A DNA stretch of 51,546 nt from Prevotella sp. (GTDB lineage Bacteria > Bacteroidota > Bacteroidia > Bacteroidales > Bacteroidaceae): NCBI GenBank assembly GCA_022771265.1, contig JALFCG010000144.1:1-51546 (forward strand), written 5' to 3'. This document shows, piece by piece, positions 24,833-33,924 of this stretch. The translations under genes were made by a program, and so were the position numbers. The number at the start of each line of letters is the position of its first letter. Position 1 is the first letter of the stretch. The notes under the pieces are model-generated. The model did not search any database, was not told the origin of the DNA, and saw only the letters and a program-made list of their open reading frames with translations.

Positions 24833-25591
24833 TTAATGTTCAGATTGTTCTATACCAAGCCCGAAGAGAGCAAAGTCTCCTTTCAATGGATCGTCGGGAA
24901 AGACCTGACGCATAGAGTCGGTCAGACGAAGAGCGGCTGACATAGACGTTGTTGAACTTCCAAGCAAACCGAAACCTACCGACTGACGGACGACATGGAC
25001 ATCCATTGGCATTATCAACGTACGGCGATCGAGAAAATCACTCCAATGCCCCAAGTCAACAGGAGAATGGGAACGAACCATCCAACGAAGAAACATGCAA
25101 AGACGCTTACACGACGAACTTGCATTACGAGGCACGACACCAATAGAGCCTTGATTGGCAAAAAAAGAGGTCAACGCCCTTACTGCTGACAAGCCGTCGG
25201 AGGAGTTTTCACGCACGAAATCGCCGATAGAGCCATAACGTGACAGCATGGACTGACAAGCTGTAAGAAAACTGTTCATTGTGGCATTCGTGTACAGACG
25301 ATAGAAGCACGACTGGTCGTTTGGTACGACATCATTAAATGCCCCTTCAGAAATCCAACGTGCCATATCCCCTCCAGAACAGTCGAGGAGACGCTGAATC
25401 TTTGGCATGAACTGCTTCCTGCTTCCATAGCTGACCGCTTGAGCCACAAACCCCATTACCTCCTGGTTATCGCGTCCAGAAACTTGATGCATAAACCAAC
25501 TCGGATCACCGACTATGAAGTCGGCTGTCTCGAACCGTTCAGCATAACTACGCAGAGACTCAACTATGGAAATTGGAATGTCAGTATTCAT
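24833..25591 (-). CDS. TIGR02757 family protein of unknown function
   Basis: A 252-residue soluble protein with the features of the TIGR02757 (DUF2400) family common in Bacteroidetes: an N-terminal YAERFETADFIVGDPSWFMH-like segment, NQEVMGFVAQAVSYGSR, a Cys-containing KRLCMFLRWMVRS helix, and the conserved LIMPMDVHVVRQS near 200. The layout (helical, with DP-H and LDxHV-type motifs) recalls helix-hairpin-helix DNA glycosylases, but no function is established. The ATG at 25591 overlaps the stop of the MFS gene by four bases (ATGA), so it is preferred over a TTG at 25615. Confidence 0.85.
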   Translation of the reverse strand: MNTDIPISIVESLRSYAERFETADFIVGDPSWFMHQVSGRDNQEVMGFVAQAVSYGSRKQFMPKIQRLLDCSGGDMARWISEGAFNDVVPNDQSCFYRLYTNATMNSFLTACQSMLSRYGSIGDFVRENSSDGLSAVRALTSFFANQGSIGVVPRNASSSCKRLCMFLRWMVRSHSPVDLGHWSDFLDRRTLIMPMDVHVVRQSVGFGLLGSSTTSMSAALRLTDSMRQVFPDDPLKGDFALFGLGIEQSEH

Positions 25592-26766
25592 CTGTTCTTG
25601 TTTTTTAAAAACCAATTATGTGTGAACAATATATATAACACCAAAGCAAAAGTGACCAACACTAACGCCGTCAGCAATACAGGCTGACCGTCGGCGGCAA
25701 ACATAGCGTAGCCTACCCCAACGCCCAAAGCGACTCCGGACTCCCATCCGAGGATATAAGTACTCTGTGACGTTCCACGTTGGCAGTGCCGGCTTAACTT
25801 TATGAAGAAAAGAAGGAAGCGTGCACCAATAATTCCTATGCCAAGACCAATCATTGTCGGCGCTGCATAGCTGACAATCATCTGGTGGCGCGTTATCATA
25901 AGCAGTAACGCTGCAAAAAACAGTACTAATCCTGTCACTACTTCACTCTTCAATTCTGCATTTGGAAACACAAACCTTCCTGACAACAAGGCAAGGAAGA
26001 AACCCGCCATAATCATTCCATAGAAAGTATAGTCTCGCTCAACTGTCATTACAAGGCCGACTGCAATCGTTATCGGCAACAAGTTGAGAAACAAAGGAAA
26101 ACCATGAGGAAGGAAAAAACGATCAAGGCTAAATAGATTCACCCTGTCTTCGGGAGCACGAAAAGGGAAATCGACAAGCCTTATCAGCAATACCGAGACA
26201 ACACAAAAGGCTATAGACATCAAAACCACACTGCCAAAGCCAAATAACGTGTTGGAAATGATAGCAAACAACGGTCCCAAGGATATGGCAAATCTTGCAA
26301 ACCACGATGAGCTATGATTAGCCTCTGTACGTTGGAACGACTCACTTGTATCAACAATGAGTGTACTCGACAAAACCATTTTCGCCAAGCCAAAGGCCGC
26401 CCCGAGCAGAAAACGCTGGGCGATAATAAACCATACATCAATGACCGTTATACGGTTGTCATGAAGATAGAAGAGTCCAGCTATCAACAATCCCATTATG
26501 AGAATCGAAGCAATACACACTAAGTTGCGGCGATACCGCTGGACAAGGTACGAACAGAAAAAACCGAACGAAAACACCCCCAAAGCAAAGGCGCCCATAG
26601 ACAAGCCAGTATAGAATGATGAGAAATGCTCGTTTTCCATCAACCATTGGGGCATGACCGGAATAAGGGCATAAACACTCATAGTGACAAGAAGATTGGC
26701 AATCGACAACAGCCAAAATCCTTTATGCCACAATGATATATGTACTGGAGTGTTTTGAGTGTTCAT
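25588..26766 (-). CDS. MFS transporter
   Basis: A 392-residue membrane protein with twelve hydrophobic helices in two halves. The cytoplasmic loop after helix 2 (FGFFCSYLVQRYRRN) has the basic pattern of the major facilitator family motif A. LPEA-type drug pump motifs are absent. Substrate is unknown. It overlaps panB upstream by one base (TAATG) and the next gene by four (ATGA), so it is tightly coupled to both. Location after panB might suggest a pantothenate- or pantoate-related substrate, but nothing in the sequence shows this. Confidence 0.85.
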   Translation of the reverse strand: MNTQNTPVHISLWHKGFWLLSIANLLVTMSVYALIPVMPQWLMENEHFSSFYTGLSMGAFALGVFSFGFFCSYLVQRYRRNLVCIASILIMGLLIAGLFYLHDNRITVIDVWFIIAQRFLLGAAFGLAKMVLSSTLIVDTSESFQRTEANHSSSWFARFAISLGPLFAIISNTLFGFGSVVLMSIAFCVVSVLLIRLVDFPFRAPEDRVNLFSLDRFFLPHGFPLFLNLLPITIAVGLVMTVERDYTFYGMIMAGFFLALLSGRFVFPNAELKSEVVTGLVLFFAALLLMITRHQMIVSYAAPTMIGLGIGIIGARFLLFFIKLSRHCQRGTSQSTYILGWESGVALGVGVGYAMFAADGQPVLLTALVLVTFALVLYILFTHNWFLKNKNR

Positions 26767-27587
26767 TAGTAGGATTCTTGTTCGTTTGGAAAATCGCAGT
26801 TCTTCACGTCTTCAACGTAACGGCCTATGGCAGAGGTCATAATGGTGTTGAGGTCGGCATAACGGCGAAGGAAGCGTGGGCTAAAACCTTGAGTCTTGCC
26901 AAGCATGTCGTCAACAACGAGTATCTGTCCGTCAGTGCCTCCTCCTGCACCAATGCCAATCGTTGGTACAGCTACTGAGTTTGACACGTCCCGGGCAAGA
27001 CTTGCAGGAACTTTCTCTAACACAATGGCGAAGCATCCTGCCTCAGCAAGGGCTACGGCATCAGTCCTTAGTTTTGCGGCCTCTGCCTCATCCTTTGCCC
27101 TAACGGAATAAGTACCGAACTTGTTGATACTCTGCGGCGTGAGTCCGAGATGTCCCATGACAGGAATACCTGCGTCAAGTATTCGCCTTATGGTGTCGAT
27201 AATCTCTACTCCACCTTCAAGCTTCAAAGCGTCACAACCACTTTCTTTCATGATGCGGATAGCGTTGCGTACACCGTCAACGCAGTCAACCTGATAACTA
27301 CCAAAAGGCATGTCACATACAACGAGAGCCCTCTTAGCACCTCTGACTACTGAACGGGCGTGATAAATCATCTGGTCAACAGTAATCGGTATGGTGGTCG
27401 TGTTGCCAGCCATCACATTTGACGCGGAGTCTCCAACGAGTATTCCATCAATGCCCGCTCCATCAACGATGCGTGCTGTAGTATAATCGTAAGAGGTGAG
27501 CATAGATATTTTCTCACCTTTCTGTTTCATTTCAATAAAACGATGCGTAGTAACCTTACGCGTGTCGTTAACTAAATATCCAGACAT
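26766..27587 (-). CDS. panB: 3-methyl-2-oxobutanoate hydroxymethyltransferase
   Basis: A 273-residue enzyme that makes ketopantoate from alpha-ketoisovalerate and methylene-tetrahydrofolate, the first step of pantothenate synthesis. The family motifs are all visible: [34 protein letters not shown] with the metal-binding Asp, [27 protein letters not shown] and [15 protein letters not shown], in which the usual 'GP/GA-CDGQVLV' Cys is a Thr. The open frame extends to a TTG at 27674 but the ATG at 27587 ([12 protein letters not shown]) is the family start. It lies four bases after the HAD gene. Confidence 0.95.
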   Translation of the reverse strand: MSGYLVNDTRKVTTHRFIEMKQKGEKISMLTSYDYTTARIVDGAGIDGILVGDSASNVMAGNTTTIPITVDQMIYHARSVVRGAKRALVVCDMPFGSYQVDCVDGVRNAIRIMKESGCDALKLEGGVEIIDTIRRILDAGIPVMGHLGLTPQSINKFGTYSVRAKDEAEAAKLRTDAVALAEAGCFAIVLEKVPASLARDVSNSVAVPTIGIGAGGGTDGQILVVDDMLGKTQGFSPRFLRRYADLNTIMTSAIGRYVEDVKNCDFPNEQESY

Positions 27588-27591
27588 AATG

Positions 27592-28239
27592 TTAATTATT
27601 TGACACAAGTGTATTACAATATTCAAAACCGAAAGAAAGATAGTTAGGAATGACCTTATCAGACAATGGTTCAATAGAATCGGGAGTATTAGTCGTTGAA
27701 AGACCTACAACCTTCATGCCTGCAGCCCTACCCGATTTTAGACCATTAAAGCTATCCTCAAAAACTATACACTCATCTACCTTACAGTCAAAGCGTTGAC
27801 TTGCTTTCAGATAACAGTCGGGGTCAGGCTTGCTGCGTTCAAAATCCTCCGATGTGAGAATAGCGTCAAACAAATCGCGAAAGCCTTCAACCTTTTCATA
27901 TACGGCTTTCATTTTGTCTTTGTTTGAACTGGTGACGACGGCAGTCTTTATGCCGTTGTCCCTTAACTCTTTGACAAACTTCACGAAACCGGGAACGAAC
28001 ACGAAGTCCATGTTCCTCTCAAAATCGTCCAAACGGCTAATTATCAAGGAATGACAATGCGCCAATTCCCCTCCAAAGTAATTGTCAAGAATCTGAACAA
28101 GTGTCTGACCCTTAATAACATGTTCCAATCCAGGATAATCCGGGCGAAACTCCCGACATTGAGCCCCCCAAAACTCAGTGTATTGCGGTTCTGTGTCAAA
28201 CACGACCCCATCTAGGTCGAAGAGTGCTGCTTTAAACAT
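27592..28239 (-). CDS. HAD-superfamily hydrolase, beta-phosphoglucomutase-like
   Basis: A 215-residue HAD hydrolase of subfamily IA. Motif I is [12 protein letters not shown] near 7-18, motif II is VVTSSN, motif III lies in [11 protein letters not shown] and motif IV is [14 protein letters not shown] helical cap sits between motifs I and II. Enzymes of this kind act on small sugar phosphates (beta-phosphoglucomutase, 2-deoxyglucose-6-phosphatase and others), and the substrate cannot be read. It is the first gene of the eight-gene operon ending with serB, with a promoter 31 bases upstream. The ATG at 28239 is chosen over a TTG at 28299, which lies within the promoter region. Confidence 0.87.
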   Translation of the reverse strand: MFKAALFDLDGVVFDTEPQYTEFWGAQCREFRPDYPGLEHVIKGQTLVQILDNYFGGELAHCHSLIISRLDDFERNMDFVFVPGFVKFVKELRDNGIKTAVVTSSNKDKMKAVYEKVEGFRDLFDAILTSEDFERSKPDPDCYLKASQRFDCKVDECIVFEDSFNGLKSGRAAGMKVVGLSTTNTPDSIEPLSDKVIPNYLSFGFEYCNTLVSNN

Positions 28240-28269
28240 ATTTATATCCCTATTTTTTAATTTTCGGTG

Positions 28270-28300
28270 CAAAAGTAACACTTTTTTGGCATACGGCAAA
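28270..28300 (-). promoter_or_regulatory. Promoter of the HAD-panB-...-serB operon
   Basis: On the minus strand TTTG (28300-28297), 19 bases, TACTTTTG (28277-28270), followed by C. Exact consensus match, 31 bases upstream of the HAD start codon. Confidence 0.75.
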
Positions 28301-28318
28301 ACGGTTAGGCAAAAAATG

Positions 28319-28942
28319 TTATTTTATCAGCATCTTTATGACATAAAAACAATGAAGAGACAGCATCAGCAGTACTATAAGCGGAGCAGAACGGCGTATT
28401 CCGTCGAAAAAACAAGAAAACACATCGGTCAAGGAATTATAGCTGCCTTTTACAATTCCAAACAATACTGACACCGATATAAGCCAAAGGCACAAAGCAG
28501 GAACAACAGCAGAACTAAATGGTGATGGGAAAAGCTCACCTGTGGCACTAAGCAAAAGTGCCTCCGGGAGCATGGTCAATACGACTAATACTACAAAGAA
28601 TAGCATAGAAACAACTGCCGCAAGCCTTAATCCCATCATCTCACGATAGTGAATGTCATGAGCCTGCATCTTCCCTTGTGTAAACAGTTTTCGTACAGAG
28701 AGAAACAATCCGCTACCCCTAACACATTCCACTGACATTGAGACAAGTAACAGTGCGACGAGACACTCGGATGCCATCAATGACATCATGTTGCGGAACA
28801 TCCATCTTACGAAATCTCCGAGAAATGGGTTCTTGAACGCGCCCATAGGGTCGATGGAACTAACAATCCACGCAGTCGTTATTGCCGCCACTTCCAAAGA
28901 AACGACAAAAAGACATATCCACGCAACTGTCTTACTTTTCAT
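28319..28942 (-). CDS. Membrane protein of unknown function
   Basis: A 207-residue protein with about five hydrophobic helices: near 5-25, 50-70 (LMASECLVALLLVSMSV), 105-130 (VVSMLFFVVLVVLTMLP), 145-165 and 185-203. I do not recognise the family. No catalytic motif stands out. The frame is open to TTG 28966 and ATG 28963, but the ATG at 28942 (MKSKTVAWICLF) gives a short basic start before the first helix and an 11-base overlap with the response regulator gene ahead of it. The overlap means the two are co-translated, so the membrane protein may be a partner or target of the regulator. Confidence 0.72.
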   Translation of the reverse strand: MKSKTVAWICLFVVSLEVAAITTAWIVSSIDPMGAFKNPFLGDFVRWMFRNMMSLMASECLVALLLVSMSVECVRGSGLFLSVRKLFTQGKMQAHDIHYREMMGLRLAAVVSMLFFVVLVVLTMLPEALLLSATGELFPSPFSSAVVPALCLWLISVSVLFGIVKGSYNSLTDVFSCFFDGIRRSAPLIVLLMLSLHCFYVIKMLIK

Positions 28943-29657
28943 CAGCCCTAAGGTTTTCCACATCAAGAATGTTCAATTCCAAAGCCCTTACCGCAAGACG
29001 GGTGGCATTGACACTAATACCTCCGTTTCCATTTGGAAACAGCTTCTGCACGAGTTCGTTCTGGCGTTTCTCAAGACTTTTCACTCCGAACGGCATTCCA
29101 CGCAGACTGGCGATTTGTTCTTTCGTATAACCTAATGCAAGATGGCGAAGGAAACGCTCGTCGTATTCGTCAATCTCATAGTCGAGCATTGCTTCCTGAC
29201 GTGCTGTTTGCTTACTGACCGTATGTTTGAACACTTCCACGATACGCTTAATAATAGGTTCATTGAACACAAGGCTTTTCCCTCCCATGACACTAACCAC
29301 ATCAGCTCTTGTCAACAATTCACCCGTCTTTAGTATTATTCCGTCGGCACCGGCATCCAAGACGTCAACCCACAATTTCTCATTAAGAATCTCACCCGTG
29401 AAAATCAGGACTTTCACCATAGGATAAGCCTCTTTGGTGTGACGGCATATCTCTACACCGACAGTGGTTGAACCTCCCAATCCCAGGTCAAGCAGGACAA
29501 GGTCGGGCTGCTGTTGCTTGATTAGTTTCCAATAAGAAGCATCGCTGTCAGCCGTGCCGATAATCTCTGCCTCGGGAATGTCATTTCTTAATATTCCCTC
29601 AGTTCCTTTGAGTTCCAGCGGAACGTCTTCTACTATGATAATCTTGAAATTGTCCAT
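28932..29657 (-). CDS. Response regulator with receiver and LuxR-like output domain
   Basis: A 241-residue protein. The receiver has Glu10-Asp11, phospho-acceptor Asp57 in LVLLDLGLGG, Thr near 89 in VLIFTGE and Lys in IILKTGE. The C-terminal part (about 160-230) reads YDERFLRHLALGYTKEQIAS followed by a basic KSLEKRQNELVQKLF helix, like the helix-turn-helix of NarL/LuxR regulators, though the spacing is looser than in classical members. It probably binds DNA when phosphorylated. No histidine kinase is adjacent. It has its own promoter and overlaps the membrane protein gene that follows. Confidence 0.82.
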   Translation of the reverse strand: MDNFKIIIVEDVPLELKGTEGILRNDIPEAEIIGTADSDASYWKLIKQQQPDLVLLDLGLGGSTTVGVEICRHTKEAYPMVKVLIFTGEILNEKLWVDVLDAGADGIILKTGELLTRADVVSVMGGKSLVFNEPIIKRIVEVFKHTVSKQTARQEAMLDYEIDEYDERFLRHLALGYTKEQIASLRGMPFGVKSLEKRQNELVQKLFPNGNGGISVNATRLAVRALELNILDVENLRADEK

Positions 29658-29684
29658 AAAAATTTCTACTGTTTATTCCGTTGG

Positions 29685-29716
29685 CAAAGGTACGAATAAT
29701 TCTCCGAATCGCCAAA
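29685..29716 (-). promoter_or_regulatory. Promoter of the response regulator gene
   Basis: On the minus strand TTTG (29716-29713), 20 bases, TACCTTTG (29692-29685), then C. Exact consensus, 27 bases before the ATG at 29657. Confidence 0.78.
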
Positions 29717-29804
29717 CAAAAGTAGGCTTCAACTTGTCTATAAGGCAAAAAGTTTCTTAAATTATCTTGCAAGACGGCTTTAATTAATATTTTTTAGTCA
29801 GATT

Positions 29805-29838
29805 ATTGCCTTTATTTCCCTTTTCTTGGTTAATTTTG
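29805..29838 (+). promoter_or_regulatory. Promoter of the moxR-bat operon
   Basis: TAATTTTG at 29831-29838 followed by C matches the -7 consensus; an ATTG at 29805-29808 stands about 22 bases upstream as a weak -33 element. The leader to the moxR ATG is about 50 bases. It would drive the run of genes to 43148. Confidence 0.6.
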
Positions 29839-29889
29839 CAGCCAAATTTGAGAAATATAAAAGCAAACAATAAATTATACACACAAATT

Positions 29890-30885
29890 ATGGCAGAAGC
29901 TATTGACATTCGCGAACTAAACATTCGCATTGAACAACAAAGCGCATTCGTAACTAATCTGACCACAGGTATGGACAAAGTCATCGTAGGTCAGAAACAT
30001 TTGGTTGACTCTTTGCTCATAGGACTGCTTAGCGATGGGCATATATTGCTGGAAGGAGTACCCGGCTTGGCAAAGACACTCGCAATCAAGACTCTCTCAC
30101 AACTAATAGATGCAGACTATAGCCGCATACAGTTTACACCTGACCTTCTTCCTGCCGACGTCGTGGGAACAATGATTTATTCACAGAAAGACGAAAAGTT
30201 CAACGTCAAGAAAGGCCCAATCTTCGCCAACTTCGTACTTGCAGACGAAATCAACCGCGCACCAGCAAAAGTACAGAGCGCGCTGCTTGAAGGCATGCAG
30301 GAAAAACAGGTCACCATTGGCAGCCAGACGTTCACCTTACCCAACCCCTTCCTCGTCATGGCGACACAGAACCCTATTGAACAGGAAGGGACATACCAAC
30401 TGCCAGAAGCGCAGGTTGACCGTTTCATGCTCAAGGTACTTATTGACTATCCTACACTTGAGGAAGAAAAACGCATTATCAGGGAGAACATCACCGGAAA
30501 GATGCCAGAAGTTAAGCCTGTCACTTCTTCAGAGGAAATCATCAGGGCAAGAGATGTCGTAAGAGAAGTCTATATCGACGAGAAAATAGAGCAGTACATC
30601 GCCGACATCGTATTCGCTACACGCTACCCTGACCGCTACGGGCTGAAAGACCTGAAATCGTTAATCGCATTCGGAGGAAGTCCAAGAGCCAGCATCAGCC
30701 TTGCCAAGGCATCAAGGGCATACGCCTTCATCAAACGTCGTGGATATGTAGTGCCTGAAGATGTAAGGGCAGTGGCACACGACGTGATGCGCCACCGCGT
30801 GGGACTCACATACGAAGCGGAGGCAAACAATGTAACCAGCGAAGAAATAGTAAGCAAAATAATAAATAAGGTAGAGGTGCCATAA
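29890..30885 (+). CDS. MoxR family AAA+ ATPase
   Basis: A 331-residue MoxR ATPase. Walker A is GVPGLAKT (about 57-64), Walker B is [15 protein letters not shown] and sensor 1 is [13 protein letters not shown], followed by PEAQVDRF and a C-terminal lid. MoxR proteins act as chaperones that work with von Willebrand A-domain proteins; here four such or related genes follow. The frame is open to a TTG at 29806 but that would run through the promoter, so ATG 29890 ([11 protein letters not shown]) is chosen. Its stop overlaps the next start by one base (TAATG). Confidence 0.95.
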   Translation: MAEAIDIRELNIRIEQQSAFVTNLTTGMDKVIVGQKHLVDSLLIGLLSDGHILLEGVPGLAKTLAIKTLSQLIDADYSRIQFTPDLLPADVVGTMIYSQKDEKFNVKKGPIFANFVLADEINRAPAKVQSALLEGMQEKQVTIGSQTFTLPNPFLVMATQNPIEQEGTYQLPEAQVDRFMLKVLIDYPTLEEEKRIIRENITGKMPEVKPVTSSEEIIRARDVVREVYIDEKIEQYIADIVFATRYPDRYGLKDLKSLIAFGGSPRASISLAKASRAYAFIKRRGYVVPEDVRAVAHDVMRHRVGLTYEAEANNVTSEEIVSKIINKVEVP

Positions 30886-31754
30886 TGGAAACCCAAGAGA
30901 TACTGAAGAAAGTAAGGAAGGTTGAGATAAAGACACGCCGACTGAGCGCGAACATCTTTGCCGGACAATATCATTCCGTATTCAAGGGAAGAGGTATGGC
31001 GTTCAGCGAAGTGAGGGAATATCAGTTTGGCGACGACGTGCGTGACATTGACTGGAATGTCACTGCCCGTTTCAACCGTCCTTATGTTAAGGTATTTGAG
31101 GAGGAACGAGAACTGACCGTGATGTTGCTCATTGATGTCAGCGGTTCCCTTGATTTCGGCACAGAAGTCCAGACAAAGCGTGACATGGTTACTGAGATTG
31201 CGGCAACGCTTGCTTTCAGTGCCATTCAGAACAACGACAAAATAGGCGTTGTATTTTTCTCTGACAAGATCGAGAAATATATTCCGCCAAAGAAAGGCCG
31301 TAAACATATCCTTTATATCATAAGGGAAATGCTCGACTTCAAGCCGGAGAGCAAGAAGACAGACATCAAGCAGGCGCTTGAGTTCTTGACAAGTGTATCA
31401 AAAAGAAGGTGTACGGCTTTTATCCTTAGTGACTTTTACACACGTCAGGACTTTCAGCAGACACTAATCATCGGTAACAGGAAACACGACATCGTGGCTA
31501 TTCAGGTCTATGACCGAAGGGCAAAGGAACTGCCTAACGTCGGTCTGATGAAGGTTGTGGATGCCGAAACAGGGTACGAGCAGTATGTCGATACAAGCAG
31601 CAAGGCCCTTCGCTCGGCTTATTCACGTTACTGGCGCAACAGGCAGAACGGGCTTCTCGAGACTTTCAATAAAAGCAATGTGGACAACATCTCCATCGCT
31701 ACCAACGAGGATTACGTGAAAGCTCTGCTAATGCTATTCAAGAAAAGGAGCTGA
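30885..31754 (+). CDS. DUF58 / von Willebrand A-type protein
   Basis: A 289-residue soluble protein with the DUF58 signature FSEVREYQFGDDVRDIDWNV followed by a VWA-like fold. The metal-binding motif DVSGS is present in MLLIDVSGSLDFG. Genes of this kind always follow moxR in Bat operons. It probably sits at the cytoplasmic membrane as the MoxR partner. Translation is coupled to moxR by a one-base overlap. There is a gap of 61 bases before the next gene, without a promoter match. Confidence 0.92.
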   Translation: METQEILKKVRKVEIKTRRLSANIFAGQYHSVFKGRGMAFSEVREYQFGDDVRDIDWNVTARFNRPYVKVFEEERELTVMLLIDVSGSLDFGTEVQTKRDMVTEIAATLAFSAIQNNDKIGVVFFSDKIEKYIPPKKGRKHILYIIREMLDFKPESKKTDIKQALEFLTSVSKRRCTAFILSDFYTRQDFQQTLIIGNRKHDIVAIQVYDRRAKELPNVGLMKVVDAETGYEQYVDTSSKALRSAYSRYWRNRQNGLLETFNKSNVDNISIATNEDYVKALLMLFKKRS

Positions 31755-31815
31755 GCGTTAACTGACCGTCGGATTATTGTGACGAACGTATAAATTGGAA
31801 TAAAAGAACAAAGCT

Positions 31816-32886
31816 TTGAAAAAAATATTTACCTTTTTAGTCCTTCTTGCCTCAACCCTGGCAACAACTGCACAAGTGAGTGTCGAGGCAAGAATTGACT
31901 CACTGGAAATCGTCATCGGACAACAGGCGACAGTAACAGTGACAGCTACTGCAAAAGAGGGAGCGCAAGTGCAATTCCCAAACTTCAAGCAGCAGCAGAT
32001 GATTACGCCAGGCGTGGAAGTAGTGGAAACAGGACCGGTGAACACGTCTGACGCCAATGAAGGACAATGCATCTACCAGCGCACTTATACGTTGACATCA
32101 TTCGACGGGAAGCTCTACTATTTGCCGCCGTTCGCAGTGAAGGTTGACGGCAAGACCTACAAAAGCAAGAGTCTCGCGCTCAAGGTACTGGACATTGCCG
32201 TTGACACTACTAACGTCGATAAGTTCTATGGGCCAAAGGACGTTCAGGACAATCCGTTCCAATGGAGTGACTGGAGCTTGACATTCTGGTTAAGCCTGTT
32301 GATGTTGTTGCTCGCTACAGTCACATACTATCTCTATCTCAGGCTTAGGGACAACAAACCCATTGTCGTTCACATACGCATCGTCAAACGACTGTTACCA
32401 CACCAAAAGGCAATGAAGGAGATTGAAACCATCAAGGCTGACAAATTGGTGACATCGGATAATCAGAAAGAATATTATACCAAGCTGACAGAGACACTCA
32501 GAAAATACATCGAGGAACGCTATGGATTCAGGGCAATGGAAATGACGAGTAGCGAGATTATCGACCGCCTGACAGAGTCACAAGACCAGCAAGCCCTTGA
32601 CGAACTCAGAGTTCTCTTCAACACAGCCGACCTCGTTAAGTTCGCAAAGTATTCGACGCTGATTAACGAAAACGACATGAACCTTGTCAATGCTATCGAG
32701 TTCATCAACAAGACGAAACTTGAGAACATGCAGGAGGAAATTGTTGAAAAGCCTCAACTGACAGAAGATGAAGTGAAATCAGTAAAGACAAGAAAAGTAC
32801 TGAAAGCTGTCATCTGGACGCTCGGAGTACTTACATTGGCAATACTCCTTTTCGAGATTTACTCCCTCTACCAGTTGATTGCTTAA
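31816..32886 (+). CDS. Bat-operon membrane protein of unknown function, TTG start
   Basis: A 356-residue protein with a signal peptide (KKIFTFLVLLASTLATTAQ), a beta-rich periplasmic domain (about 20-140) like the domains of BatD, a membrane helix (about 155-178), a helical cytoplasmic part (about 185-320) with LRKYIEERYGFRAMEMTSSEII, and a last helix (about 330-352). The helical segment resembles the corresponding part of BatD in the same operon. No ATG or GTG precedes the signal peptide, so the TTG at 31816 is the start, which is rare in this window. Equivalent uncharacterised proteins sit between DUF58 and BatA in related operons. Confidence 0.8.
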   Translation: MKKIFTFLVLLASTLATTAQVSVEARIDSLEIVIGQQATVTVTATAKEGAQVQFPNFKQQQMITPGVEVVETGPVNTSDANEGQCIYQRTYTLTSFDGKLYYLPPFAVKVDGKTYKSKSLALKVLDIAVDTTNVDKFYGPKDVQDNPFQWSDWSLTFWLSLLMLLLATVTYYLYLRLRDNKPIVVHIRIVKRLLPHQKAMKEIETIKADKLVTSDNQKEYYTKLTETLRKYIEERYGFRAMEMTSSEIIDRLTESQDQQALDELRVLFNTADLVKFAKYSTLINENDMNLVNAIEFINKTKLENMQEEIVEKPQLTEDEVKSVKTRKVLKAVIWTLGVLTLAILLFEIYSLYQLIA

Positions 32887-32913
32887 TGCTACAACAAATA
32901 AAAGCAGGAAATA

Positions 32914-33912
32914 ATGGAATTTGCAAACAAAGAATACTTTTTACTCCTTTTGCTCATCATACCTTATTTAATATGGTATGTGATGTATCGCAAGAAATGT
33001 GAGCCGACAATGCGCATGAGCGACACCTTTGTCTTCCGCTATGCTCCGAAAAGCTGGAAGGTAAGGATGATGCCCATACAGATGTTTCTTAGACTGCTGG
33101 CTTTCACTATGATTGTCATCGCTTTGGCACGACCGCAAACGAGCAATTCATGGAAGAACAGACAGTCGGAGGGCATTGACATAATGTTAGCTATTGACGT
33201 CTCGACAAGTATGCTCGCAGAAGACCTTAAGCCTAATCGTCTGGAAGCCGCCAAAATGGTTGCGGCAGAATTCATCTCAGGCAGACCGGACGATAATATC
33301 GGCCTTACGATATTTGCCGGCGAGTCGTTCACACAATGCCCGATGACCACCGACCATACCTCCTTGCTCAACCTGTTACAGAACGTCAGGGCCGACATTG
33401 CAGCAAGAGGACTTATCAGCGACGGTACTGCCATCGGAATGGGACTTGCCAACGCCGTTAGCAGACTCAAAGTGTCAAAAGCAAAGAGCAAGGTGGTAAT
33501 ACTGCTCACCGACGGTAGCAACAACATGGGAGACATCTCCCCAATGACCGCAGCGGAAATAGCCCAAAGTTTGGGAATAAGGGTATATACCATCGGTGTA
33601 GGCACCAACAAGGTAGCGCCCTACCCTATGCCTGTGGCAGGAGGAGTGCAATATGTGAACATGCCTGTTGAAATCGACACCAAGACGCTAAACGAGATTG
33701 CACAGACAACCCATGGTGATTTTTACCGTGCAACAAACACGCAGGAACTCAAAAAGATATACAAGGAAATCGACCAACTGGAAAAGTCGAAGATGAGCGT
33801 GAAGAAATTCAGGAAAAAATACGATGCTTACCTTCCATTTGCCGTAATGGCAGCCATTGCGCTATTCCTTGAGATACTCCTGAGAATAACCATATTCAGA
33901 AGAATTCCGTAA
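32914..33912 (+). CDS. batA: Aerotolerance protein BatA, VWA domain
   Basis: A 332-residue membrane protein: two N-terminal helices (about 8-22 and 58-72), a von Willebrand A domain with the metal site DVSTS (in AIDVSTSMLAED), VILLTDGSNNMG, and a C-terminal helix (about 308-325). BatA was named for aerotolerance in Bacteroides fragilis, though later work questioned that role. It is 27 bases after the preceding gene and 12 before the next. The VWA domain is expected to bind a partner in a metal-dependent way; the partner is unknown. Confidence 0.93.
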   Translation: MEFANKEYFLLLLLIIPYLIWYVMYRKKCEPTMRMSDTFVFRYAPKSWKVRMMPIQMFLRLLAFTMIVIALARPQTSNSWKNRQSEGIDIMLAIDVSTSMLAEDLKPNRLEAAKMVAAEFISGRPDDNIGLTIFAGESFTQCPMTTDHTSLLNLLQNVRADIAARGLISDGTAIGMGLANAVSRLKVSKAKSKVVILLTDGSNNMGDISPMTAAEIAQSLGIRVYTIGVGTNKVAPYPMPVAGGVQYVNMPVEIDTKTLNEIAQTTHGDFYRATNTQELKKIYKEIDQLEKSKMSVKKFRKKYDAYLPFAVMAAIALFLEILLRITIFRRIP

Positions 33913-33924
33913 AACAATAAATAA

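Noticed and set aside
33039..33611. 190-codon minus-strand ORF opposite batA
   Set aside because: Antisense to the VWA domain; hydrophobic and Ser/Leu-rich composition typical of reverse-strand shadows.
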